This document shows, piece after piece, positions 32,923-42,112 of a DNA stretch of 64,000 bases (positions within the stretch are counted from its first letter, which is position 1; every line of letters starts with the position of its first letter). This stretch comes from Cherax quadricarinatus (Eukaryota; Arthropoda; Malacostraca; Decapoda; Parastacidae). The position numbers and the translations under genes are program-made. Under the pieces are notes generated by a model that had not been told where the DNA came from, ran no database searches, and saw only the letters and a list, made by a program, of their open reading frames with translations. Location of the stretch: NCBI RefSeq assembly GCF_038502225.1, contig NW_027196434.1, forward strand, positions 1-64,000, given 5' to 3'.

Positions 32923-33767
32923 TGTGGAAAATTGCATTTATCTGAATGTAACTAATTATGTACATAACAGTAAATGATAACAAAGATAATTATTATTTAT
33001 CAATGTTACATAGACAAGTAGGAATTTGGGACACCTAGGTCGCAAAAAATGTCCCCCTTCGATACCTACCACTGTCATAACCACAAGTTGCTCTGGACCT
33101 ATTAATTAAATGAAATATTCCAACAGACCCCTGGCAGTCTTCAAGCTGGCACTGGACAAGCACCTAAAGTCAGTTCCGGATCAGCCGGGCTGTGGCTCGT
33201 ATGTTGGTTTGCGTGCAGCCAGCAGCAACAGCCTGGTTGATCAGGCTCTGATCCACCAGGAGGCCTGGTCTCAGACCGGGCCGCGGGGGCGTTGACCCCC
33301 GGAACACTCTCCAGGTAAACTCCAGGTATATAAATTCACATATACATAACAGAAGGAAAATATATCTTAATATCACTCACCAATTTGACTGGATATTAAG
33401 TTGTATCATACTCAGAAAAACCTCACTAACTAAATTTATGAAAACACTGGCCAGAATTATACACAAATCTAGAGAGCTTATCTGAGGTTCATGGAGCTGT
33501 CTTGTCCAGTCGTCTGATATCTCAAGTTATGCAGGAATGCACAACCAACAATTTCGCCTCCTATTTGAGAGGTGTCAATCCAATTTTAACCTCTAGAGCA
33601 CGAAAAATTCTTCCCATTATATTAACGTTGTATCCAATTCAAAACCAAGATGGCGAGTCTCCTGCGCATGCGCAGAGCCTCCCTGTCGGCTCCATTCTCT
33701 TCTTTTAAAAATACACTTTTAATCAAGTTTATTTACACAGCATAATATTGGGAAATTATTTTCCACA
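32923..33767. mobile_element. Solo LTR K (F-like termini) with 5-bp target duplication
   Basis: Begins TGTGGAAAATT and ends AATTATTTTCCACA, the same termini as the F LTRs. It contains a TGCGCATGCGCAGAGC block related to that of F. The target duplication GCAGC lies at 32918-32922 and 33768-33772. No internal region is present, so it is a recombined solo LTR. An I-family fragment sits inside. Confidence 0.88.
33104..33330 (+). mobile_element. LINE family I 3' fragment (I3)
   Basis: The last 60 or so codons and 3' end of family I: NRPLAVFKLALDKHLKSVPD, GLRAASSNSLVDQALIHQ, stop at 33293-33295, then CTCTCCAGGTAAACTCCAGGTA. Over 90% identical by eye to I1 and I2. It is 5'-truncated, and lies within solo LTR K. 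Confidence 0.92.
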
Positions 33768-34676
33768 GCAGCTGTGTTCCCAATTACAGGGACAGCGATT
33801 GCGGGGATTCTAAGACGGGTGTACAAATTTTTGTGGGGTTCACGTTGTGATTGGTTACGGAGGGAAGTTGTAATGTTACCTGTAAGTCAGTGTGGGTTGG
33901 GGTTGATGGATTTGAGACGGAGGGCTAAATGTGTGTTTATTAAATGGAAAGTGTTGCATGAGGGTGTGAACGCAGGGCAGTTGGGAAGGATACATGACAG
34001 GCTGGGTATGTTGTATCGAGGAATGGAGTTGAGGGAATGCGAAATCGTTTTGAGGGCTGTGATGTTGGTTAGGGAACTGAGAAAGGTTTGTATAAGGGTT
34101 TTGTGTAGGTTACTTGTAGGTAGGTGCGTTGTCCCAGTTGAGGGTTTGTTCCCCATGTATGCGTGGAAGAGTATTTGGTTTAGATTTAGTAAAATGAAGT
34201 TAAACCCTCGGGCGCATGAGGTGATGTTTCGTTTTCTGCATGGGATCCTTCTGTCTGGTGAGATACTACGAAACAGACAGGTTGAAGAGGGTGGTGGGTG
34301 TTGTATCTGTGGAGGAGATGAGACAGCGTTCCATGTAGTTTACTTTTGTGAAGGGCTAGAGGAAGTTAGGTGCTGGTTAAGTAGGTTGGTACAGAGGGTG
34401 GGTGGCCGTGGGGTGTTGGTTTTGCATGCTTTAAGTCTAGATATGGGTGGGTTAGACGAGGGTGTGATAAGAGCTTTAGATTATATCATGATAGATTATA
34501 TGTATATGTCGCGGGTGATGAGGGAGAGAGGGGATAGTGAAGAGAAAAGGAAGGTTCTTGCGGTAACGTTCTATCGTACGATATGTCGTAACAGAGATTT
34601 GTATGGGAGGAGGTGGGATCAGGCTTTCTCAGAGGGGTATAGAATGCTAACGTTAGGGATTCTCGTAAATCTGTGA

Positions 34677-35045
34677 CTGATAATGAGTGAGTGAAGGGGC
34701 TTTTATAGGTTGGAGGGAGTCGTGAGAGTGTTGTGAATGTGGGTTTGGAATGGTTTCCTGGTTTTCATTGAGACTTTATGGCATCCAAGTGTGGATGTAG
34801 AGCTCAAGGTCTCGTTATGTTAGATATAACACTTTTCAGAATGTAGGTATAATATAGTAGATTTTTTTATGTATAATTCTGATGTGTATCAGTCTTGTAT
34901 GACACGATTCTTGAGTAATAAGTTCTTTTCGACATGAAGTTTGTATGTATGTTACGTGCTGAGTTTTTGCACGATGAGATATACTTATATACTGTTTTGC
35001 TTTGTGCATACAGTGCATCTGATTAATGTGATTTTGTGAAACCTT
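34677..35045 (+). other. J 3' UTR, first part
   Basis: T/G-rich sequence after the J stop codon. I see no coding region. Confidence 0.4.
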
Positions 35046-35048
35046 TTG

Positions 35049-35265
<217 letters not shown>

Positions 35266-35405
35266 ATATATATCCATTTATATTGTATTGAGCCTTTGTC
35301 ATGGGTCAGGCGTTATGTAATACTTTATATATGTATGATTCGATTCTTTTTAAAGTTTATAATTATGGTCTGTACCCTGATACCGGTTTGGTGTCAATGG
35401 TAATT

Positions 35406-36070
35406 AGTCTGTATGGTATACAGACATATCTAGACAGTTTAGTCTGTATGGTATACAGACATATCTAGACAGTTTAGTCTGTATGGTATACAGACATATC
35501 TAGACAGTTTAGTCTGTATGGTATACAGACATATCTAGACAGTTTAGTCTGTATGGTATACAGACATATCTAGACAGTTTAGTCTGTATGGTATACAGAC
35601 ATATCTAGACAGTTTAGTCTGTATGGTATACAGACATATCTGGACAGTTTATTCTGTATGGTATACAGACATATCTAGACAGTTTAGTCTGTATGGTATA
35701 CAGACATATCTAGACAGTTTAGTCTGTATGGTATGCAGACATATCTAGACAGTTTAGTCTGTATGGTATACAGACATATCTAGACAGTTTAGTCTGTATG
35801 GTATACAGACATATCTAGACAGTTTAGTCTGTATGGTATACAGACATATCTAGACAGTTTAGTCTGTATGGTATACAGACATATCTAGACAGTTTAGTCT
35901 GTATGGTATACAGACATATCTAGACAGTTTAGTCTGTATGGTATACAGACATATCTAGACAGTTTAGTCTGTATGGTATACAGACATATCTAGACAGTTT
36001 AGTCTGTATGGTATACAGACATATCTAGACAGTTTAGTCTGTATGGTATACAGACATATCTAGACAGTTT
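35406..36070. repeat. 35-bp tandem satellite, exactly 19 units
   Basis: The unit contains AGTCTGTATGGTATACAGAC followed by ATATCTAGACAGTTT. It spans 665 bp = 19 x 35. Only a few units vary (TGGACAG near 35641, ATTCTG near 35650, GTATGCAG near 35731). Each unit holds an 8-bp inverted repeat GTCTGTAT-GGT-ATACAGAC and a TCTAGA palindrome. The sequence before it (TATTGAGCCTTTGTCA at about 35287) recurs after it (about 36320), so the array sits between diverged direct repeats. Confidence 0.97.
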
Positions 36071-36395
36071 AGTGACGTAGGCCATTTGTGTCAGAGATTT
36101 TGTATATGGGTTTATTGTAACACTATAGCGCTTCAGTTTTTGTGTTCTAAGCTGTATTCTTTTTCTGTATATTCGTATGTTGGTATATGTAAAGCTGTAT
36201 TGTTAGGGATACGTATGTAGATGTTCTAGTAAGATTATGATGTTAGGTTTTGGTTTTTTGGTTAATGTGAAGGATGGGATTTAACTGATATAACTTCTTT
36301 GTATATTTTATGTTCAAGTGTATTGAGCCTTTGTCAGATGTCATGTTATATGTACAATTTATATATATGCAAGGTTTTGCATCAATGAATGTGTA
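36071..36395 (+). other. J 3' region between satellite and H
   Basis: T-rich, non-coding. It includes the second copy of the TATTGAGCCTTTGTCA block near 36320. Confidence 0.4.
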
Positions 36396-39300
36396 TATAT
36401 TCAAATTCAAATTCAATTCAAAGTTTATTCTCTATAAGGATTACAATGCTGAGTTTACAGAAATTTGGTTATTGTTTGGTTTACATGTAGTAAAATAGTG
36501 ATTACAGAGTGTACCACTAGAACGCTTAGCATGGCTAGGCATTTCTGGCATACTTAGTTTTATTCTTAATTGTAAAATATTACAAATTATGAGGTAAGTT
36601 GGTATTATGGCTAAGTGACTAAATACTAGTTTATGAGTTTAGCAATGTGAATGCTTTTGTTTTGGCACAGTATATAGTTTCAGTATTGGAGTATCACAGG
36701 ATTCATTATTTTAAGACTGAGATTAATATTTCTGTTTATGGTCAAATGGGTGAGTGAGTGTAAGTGTGAACCACCAGGTGGTATTCGTGTAGTTAGTTGA
36801 CGGGGTGTATCAGGGAGATAAGATGTTTTCTAATGGTAGTTTTGAAGGTGATGAATGTGTCTGCAGTTCTAGAGTTCTCAGGTAGGGTATTCCAGATTTT
36901 AGGGCCTTTGACATACATTGAATTTTTGTAAAGGTTTAGTCGGACACGGGGAATGTCGTAGAGATGTTTGTGTCTGGTGTTATGCCTGTGGGTTCTGTCA
37001 CAACTATCAAGAAAGCGTTTTAGGTCAAGGTTGATATTAGAGTTTAAGGCCCTGTAGATATAGATTGCACAGTAGTAAGTGTGGATGTACTGAACTGGGA
37101 GTAAGTTTAGATCTTTGAAGAGTGGGGGGGTGTGCTGCCAGGGATGGGATTTAGTGATTATTCTTACTGCAGCTTTTTGTTGGGTTATTATTGGCTTTAG
37201 GTGTGTTGCTCCAGTTGATCCCCTAGCACAAATAGCATAGGTGAGGTATGGATAAATAAGTGAGTGGTATAGTGTGAGAAGGGCATTTTGCGGCACGTAG
37301 TATCGTATCTTGGAGAGGATCCCAACCGTTTTGGATACTTTTTTGGCTATATGCTGGATATGGGTGCTGAAATTCAGGTTGTTGTCAAGGTATAAGCCTA
37401 GGAATTTTCCCCCATTATTTCTGGTAATTAGAGTGTTGTCAATCTTAATGTTAATTTGTGCATCTCCTGCTCTGCTACCAAACATAATATAGTAAGTTTT
37501 GTCAGTGTTAAGCGTAAGTTTATTGGCTGTCATCCAAGTCGATATTTTAATCAGCTCCTCATTCACAATGGTGTTGAGGGTGGCAAGATTAGGGTGAGAG
37601 ATGACATAAGTCGTGTCATCAGCAAAGAGAATGGGTTTCAGGTGTTGGGATACGTTTGGAAGGTCATTGATGTATATGAGGAAGAGCAGGGGACCAAGGA
37701 CACTTCCCTGCGGAACTCCAGTATCAAGTGGCCGTGTTGCTGATGCTGTGTCTTTAATGGTGACGTACTGATACCTATTAGTAATGTAAGATTTGAAATA
37801 AGCAAGCGCATGGCCTCTTATACCGTAGTGGTCAAGTTTGTGGAGTAGGATTTGGTGGTTTACTGTGTCAAAAGCTTTTCTTAGGTCAATAAAAATTCCT
37901 AGTGGATATTCCTTATTTTCCAATGCTGTGTAAAGCAGATCTAGCATTTTTATGATTGCATCATTAGTGCTTTTATTTTTCCTGAATCCAAACTGGCAGG
38001 GGTTGAGTATGTTTTGAGCCGTTATAAATGAATACAGTCTCTTGTACACGAGTTTCTCAAAGATTTTGGATAGCAATGGTAAGTTAGATATTGGCCTATA
38101 GTTGTTTAAGTCTGTAGGGTCACCACATTTATGTATTGGTGTAACCCTTGCCATCTTGAGTAGTTTCGGGAAGGTGCTAGTCTCTATTGACTTGTTAAAA
38201 AGTAATGAAATAGCATGCGAAAGGACATGGGCCGCTCGCTTGTACAGTAATGGTGGGACATGAGACAGATTCCCCGAGTTATTTTTAAGCGACTTTATGA
38301 TCCCAATGACTTCCGTGGGCTCAGTTGGTGCAAGATAGAAGGAATTAGGGAAATTACCATCTAGGTAGTCGCCGGCATGGGCATTGGTATGTGGGATTTT
38401 ACTGGCGAGATTAGATCCTATGTTTGAGAAGAAGTCGTTTATCTTGTTAGCTGTGTCAGTGGGATGTAGTGGTGTTTCATTAGGTTTAGTTAGGACAATA
38501 TTCTTGGTTTTTCTCAGTTTGTGGGTCCCTAGAATCTGAGAGAGTGTTTTCCAGGTCTTTTTTATATCTCCTCTAGTGTCTGTGAATCTACTGGAGTAGT
38601 ATAGTTGTTTGGCTTTTTTTATTACTTTGGTGAGAGCTGATGAATAGTGTTTAAGAGTATCTTTGTGTATTAAGCCCTGTCTATATTGCTTTTCATATTG
38701 GTGTTTCTTGTCTATGGATTTCAGAATGGTGCTGGTTAGCCATGGGCAACCAAGCCGTTTGTTTGAGATCTGTTTTGTTTTTATAGGACAATGTTTGTTG
38801 TATAGTCTAAGTAATTTGTTAAGAAAGATGTCTGTCCAGTCATCAATACCATTGGCCTTGGAGAATTCTGTAGGCCAATCAACAGTCTCTAGGTCAGCTG
38901 TGAATTTCCTTACTGAGGCCTTGTCATGGAGTCTAAATGAGACTTTGTTGTATTCAAGTGGTGGTTTACTAATGTTTGTCAGGAGGAAGGTAGGGTAGTG
39001 GTCTGTAGTGCTATCTGTGATTATCCCTGATTTAAGGGGGGCTAGTATATTGGTCCATATGTGGTCTATTATGGTTGCACTTGTCTCAGTGAGCCTGGTT
39101 GGTTTAGTTATTGTTGGTATGAGAAGTGTGTTGTTCATATTGTTGATGAAATCAGTTACAGGCTGATCATCTAGTAAGCCAAGGTTGATGTTGAAGTCTC
39201 CAGCTAAGAGAAGGTGGTGCTTATTCATTTGTCTGTTTGTTATTAGTGACTTTAATTTCTCACTGAAATTTGGGATGTTTGTGTGAGGTATCCGGTAAAT

Positions 39301-39716
39301 GGCACCAATTGTTATAGGCGTCTTAAGGTTTTTTACAGTAAAATTAGCAAAAATGTATTCCCCATATTCATCACTAAAGCAAGTGGTGCTAAGACAAGAT
39401 AATTGGTTAGAGTAATAGATTGCAATACGACCCCCAACTTGGTTTGTTCTGCAGTTGTGAATTGCTGTGTATCCTGGTAGAGGGTAGATATCTACTGTGT
39501 CCTGCTTAAGCCAGGTCTCAGTAAGAATAATGCAGGAGAAGGGTATCTTTAGTGATTCAAGGAGTGCTAGGAGGTCATCATATATGTCAATTCACGACCC
39601 TGTGACAGTATTTCTTTTAGCTATGTTCTTGCCGTAAGTTCTTGTTGTATGTTTGGCAGCAATATCTTGCGAGCATATAGTTGCAATCTGTTTGTCAGTT
39701 AATTTGATTGAGATCC
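36396..39716 (-). mobile_element. LINE family H (L2/CR1-like), minus strand
   Basis: The element reads right to left. Its 3' end has GAGAATAAACTTTGAATTG and a tail of TTTGAA-type repeats at 36396-36422. The 5' end is uncertain: coding similarity begins near 39591, where a TGA interrupts. It lies within the J 3' region. Confidence 0.8.
36793..39591 (-). CDS. H ORF2, endonuclease-RT, open for 932 codons
   Basis: Open from 39591, just after TGA 39594-39592, to the stop at 36793. The first ATG is 39228, but endonuclease sequence is in frame before it (SCIILTETWLKQD, FANFTVKN, GAIYRIPHTN). Later motifs are LAGDFNINLGLL and TDHYPTFLL. RT motifs: NNYRPISNLPLLSKIFEKLV, FIDLRKAFDTVNHQILLHKL, GVPQGSVLGPLLFLIYINDL and FADD at 37626-37615. 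The C-terminus ends GPKIWNTLPENSRTADTF, usual for L2/CR1/Jockey-type RTs. There is no RNase H. The RT is undamaged; the N-terminus is truncated or broken, so I call the protein partial. Confidence 0.88.
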   Translation of the reverse strand: MDIYDDLLALLESLKIPFSCIILTETWLKQDTVDIYPLPGYTAIHNCRTNQVGGRIAIYYSNQLSCLSTTCFSDEYGEYIFANFTVKNLKTPITIGAIYRIPHTNIPNFSEKLKSLITNRQMNKHHLLLAGDFNINLGLLDDQPVTDFINNMNNTLLIPTITKPTRLTETSATIIDHIWTNILAPLKSGIITDSTTDHYPTFLLTNISKPPLEYNKVSFRLHDKASVRKFTADLETVDWPTEFSKANGIDDWTDIFLNKLLRLYNKHCPIKTKQISNKRLGCPWLTSTILKSIDKKHQYEKQYRQGLIHKDTLKHYSSALTKVIKKAKQLYYSSRFTDTRGDIKKTWKTLSQILGTHKLRKTKNIVLTKPNETPLHPTDTANKINDFFSNIGSNLASKIPHTNAHAGDYLDGNFPNSFYLAPTEPTEVIGIIKSLKNNSGNLSHVPPLLYKRAAHVLSHAISLLFNKSIETSTFPKLLKMARVTPIHKCGDPTDLNNYRPISNLPLLSKIFEKLVYKRLYSFITAQNILNPCQFGFRKNKSTNDAIIKMLDLLYTALENKEYPLGIFIDLRKAFDTVNHQILLHKLDHYGIRGHALAYFKSYITNRYQYVTIKDTASATRPLDTGVPQGSVLGPLLFLIYINDLPNVSQHLKPILFADDTTYVISHPNLATLNTIVNEELIKISTWMTANKLTLNTDKTYYIMFGSRAGDAQINIKIDNTLITRNNGGKFLGLYLDNNLNFSTHIQHIAKKVSKTVGILSKIRYYVPQNALLTLYHSLIYPYLTYAICARGSTGATHLKPIITQQKAAVRIITKSHPWQHTPPLFKDLNLLPVQYIHTYYCAIYIYRALNSNINLDLKRFLDSCDRTHRHNTRHKHLYDIPRVRLNLYKNSMYVKGPKIWNTLPENSRTADTFITFKTTIRKHLISLIHPVN

Positions 39717-39835
39717 ATACTGTTTCTTTATTTTTATGTTAAACTGTATTGGTTTTAAATAAAATATAAAAAAAAAAATCGAGATCAGAGCAACTCTGAA
39801 CACTGTTATATCGTGAGTTGTCTCGACCAGAGCTT

Positions 39836-40128
39836 TTTTTTTTTTTTTTTTTTTTTGATTCGCCGGTATTCTCCCGGCCCGGGCCTTTTCAAAATGGTGG
39901 CCCGGCCTTGGCTCCCTCTTTAGGGAGTATCTGAGACGTAAGTCTCCCATGGGAGGAGGCCCAAGTACCTCCTCATCTTTGGGACCAACTGTCCCCAGGC
40001 CTAGCCACAAGCTAGGCCTCTCTGGTCTGCCATCCCCACCCCAAGGGGGCTAATAGGAATGAGAGGCTTGTGAGCTACAAGCTCGGACTCAGGCACCTAC
40101 CCTACCCTAGAAGGGCTGGGCATGGTGT
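39836..40128 (-). mobile_element. SINE C copy in the A2 leader
   Basis: Minus-strand copy with an A-type tail (T-run at 39836-39856), then GATTCGCCGGTATTCTCCC and on to GGGCATGGTGT at 40127. Confidence 0.9.
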
Positions 40129-40547
40129 CTGAGAGGAAACTTGCTTGCAGTCACTTCGAGCCTCATCCCATCAAGAGGGTAAGGCGGTGACCAGCCTGCT
40201 TGTTCCCTCTCTCCCCCACCACCCTCATCCTAATCCTTCCCCACCCCAACCCCTCCCATTACCCAACCCAATACACTGGCCTATCCACAGAACACTCTAC
40301 TCACACTGCTATCTTCTAACTTTCCTGTCTTCTCATTTTTCGGCAACTTCGCCTTTGGCGTGTGGTTTTTGAAAATCCGGCCGATCTTTGCCTTGGGCCC
40401 CGTCTCCCCTCACACCCTCGAGTGCTAGGCTATCTTAGGGGCTGTCCTTCATAAGTCAGCCGAAATAGGAATTAGGATGCAGCACACACAGGCAACTGAT
40501 TTCTTTTCAGCATATTATCTGAGTCAGCTTTAAATTAGCTGGGCAAG

Positions 40548-42110
40548 ATGCCCAATATAAGAGTGAGACTTTGGGTCAATGGTGACCCGAAATCCAAAAG
40601 GGTTATTTTAGACTGCATTCGTAGCAAGGCTACCATGGCACCTGTGGACATATTCACCACCCACTCTGGTGCAGTACTACTGCTCTCCTCGGAAGAGGAG
40701 CTACTCCACCTTCTAAAAAGAGACGTTCTAGACAAACTCGCTGATGAGGGCATTTCCCCCATCCCACCTGACAACTTTCAGGCACAGCACTCAGTGTTTG
40801 TAGCACGCATCAACAGCATCATGCGTGAATACACTGACGTTGAGCTAGTGGACGGAATCAACCAAGACAATTCCGAATTCACGGTTCTCAAGGCTTACAA
40901 GTTTGCCAAGAACTCTGTCAACCAGCAATTGCTGAAACTTATCCTTGATACACCTGAGGAAGCCAAATACGTATGTGACCATGGCCTGAAATGCTTCGGC
41001 ACCAAATGCACGCCAGACCAAGTCAGCATGGAGAGATTCGTTTCCATCACCCAATGCTTCAAATGCTACCACTTTGGCCATAACACAAACAAATGCACCA
41101 AAGTGAATCCTGTATGCAGCATCTGTGAGGATGCCCACGTATACAAAGACTGCCCTAACAGAAATAAACCCAAGTGTGTCCTCTGTGGTGGGTCCCACCA
41201 TGCTGTCTCACCTACTTGCCCTACCAGGAAAACCGAAGTCCGTAAAGTCCTTGAAAACAGAAAACTGACCAATGCCAAACAAAAGGCTGCTCAATCTCCT
41301 CCCCCTATGTCCCACGAATCTTTCCCCAACCTGCCGAACTCCAACAACGCTCTTACTGCCACTACATTGCAACACAATGCTTGGATCCCCAGCCCCCCAG
41401 GCCCCCCACCCCCTCAGCACTCCAGACCCCCACCAACCCCAAGGGCCTCCGGCCTCATCCAAGAAGGGATAATAAAGAGCACGGCATACTTCATGCTGGC
41501 CAAAGAATGGTCCAAGAGCAACGAAAACATCTGCTGCACCATCCCCAATGAGTTGTTCATTGCAAATGGCACTTCAGCCATAATCATCCCCGACTCAGTG
41601 CGCCCATACATGAGCCCCTCAACCCATATTCCCGCACACGACCAACCATCCGCCAGCATGGAACCAACAACCCCTGTACCTGCACCACTAACCGATGCAC
41701 AACCAACCGCCACTGAGGCTGACCTAATGGACCAACCTGGTCCCACCGCCACCCCATGTGAGATACCCTCTGAGCAACAAGATTTATATCAAGACTTACC
41801 CTTCCTTACTCAACCTCCAATGTCCCCAATGTCGACATCGTCGACAACCGATGAGACTGACGTCTCAACCATCCAAAACAACTCCGACCCTGATTCGCCC
41901 CTCAGGCCTAACGACGATTCAGACTCGTCATCAGATATCACCGTCACCAACACCACAGACGACGACCAATTCTCCACTCAGAAGTCCACCCAAGACTATA
42001 ATCCCCCTCCCTCCCGCATTCCCAACAGAAAAAGCACACAACCATCACGTGACTGCACCACCAAACACCCATCCACTGTGCACAGCAACTCCGCCAAACA
42101 TGTACAATAA
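40548..42110 (+). CDS. A2 ORF1, gag-like zinc-knuckle protein (intact, 520 aa)
   Basis: ATG 40548 (MPNIRVRLWVNGDPKSK) to TAA 42108-42110. The N-terminal third (to about residue 165) is a folded region with LLLSSEEELLHLL and SVFVARINSIMRE. Zinc knuckles: CFKCYHFGHNTNKC (170-183), CSICEDAHVYKDC (190-202) and CVLCGGSHHAVSPTC (210-224). After that come a Pro-rich linker and an acidic Asp/Ser stretch (RPNDDSDSSSD). Expected role: nucleic-acid binding and chaperone of the LINE particle. The stop overlaps ORF2 as TAATG. Confidence 0.92.
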   Translation: MPNIRVRLWVNGDPKSKRVILDCIRSKATMAPVDIFTTHSGAVLLLSSEEELLHLLKRDVLDKLADEGISPIPPDNFQAQHSVFVARINSIMREYTDVELVDGINQDNSEFTVLKAYKFAKNSVNQQLLKLILDTPEEAKYVCDHGLKCFGTKCTPDQVSMERFVSITQCFKCYHFGHNTNKCTKVNPVCSICEDAHVYKDCPNRNKPKCVLCGGSHHAVSPTCPTRKTEVRKVLENRKLTNAKQKAAQSPPPMSHESFPNLPNSNNALTATTLQHNAWIPSPPGPPPPQHSRPPPTPRASGLIQEGIIKSTAYFMLAKEWSKSNENICCTIPNELFIANGTSAIIIPDSVRPYMSPSTHIPAHDQPSASMEPTTPVPAPLTDAQPTATEADLMDQPGPTATPCEIPSEQQDLYQDLPFLTQPPMSPMSTSSTTDETDVSTIQNNSDPDSPLRPNDDSDSSSDITVTNTTDDDQFSTQKSTQDYNPPPSRIPNRKSTQPSRDCTTKHPSTVHSNSAKHVQ

Positions 42111-42112
42111 TG
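42108..42112 (+). promoter_or_regulatory. TAATG overlap in A2
   Basis: Same stop/start overlap as in A1 (4601-4605), conserved although the surrounding DNA has diverged clearly. This argues for a functional coupling of ORF1 and ORF2 translation. Confidence 0.7.

Larger units (their letters stand above)
30840..34676 (+). pseudogene. J ORF2: endonuclease and RT, Tx1/L1-like
   Basis: The endonuclease end is present (VGGDWNSVIR, then MSDHRAVVVEVGWG). Frameshifts occur near 31020, 31415 and 32140; TAA 31862-31864 and TAG 32646-32648 are in-frame stops. RT motifs are APGIDGLPVEFY, REYRAISLMCADFKVF, ALDWQGAYDRV, GLRQGCPMSQILFA and Y-L-D-D at 32553-32564. After solo LTR K the last 300 codons (33774-34676) are open and carry a CxxC...HxxxxC motif (CCICGGDETAFHVVYFC). 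The GLRQGCP wording and the long C-terminal region point to the L1/Tx1 group. Confidence 0.8.

Noticed and set aside
33104..33330. Independent SINE with the LVDQALIHQ-encoding sequence
   Set aside because: The same sequence is the C-terminus and 3' end of LINE I in I1 and I2, so it is a 5'-truncated LINE copy.
35406..36070. CRISPR-like array
   Set aside because: Units are contiguous with no unique spacers, in a eukaryotic retroelement context.
36784..38998. Plus-strand frames opposite H ORF2
   Set aside because: Antisense shadows of the reverse transcriptase gene. The same holds for minus-strand frames over I1, I2, A1 and G1.
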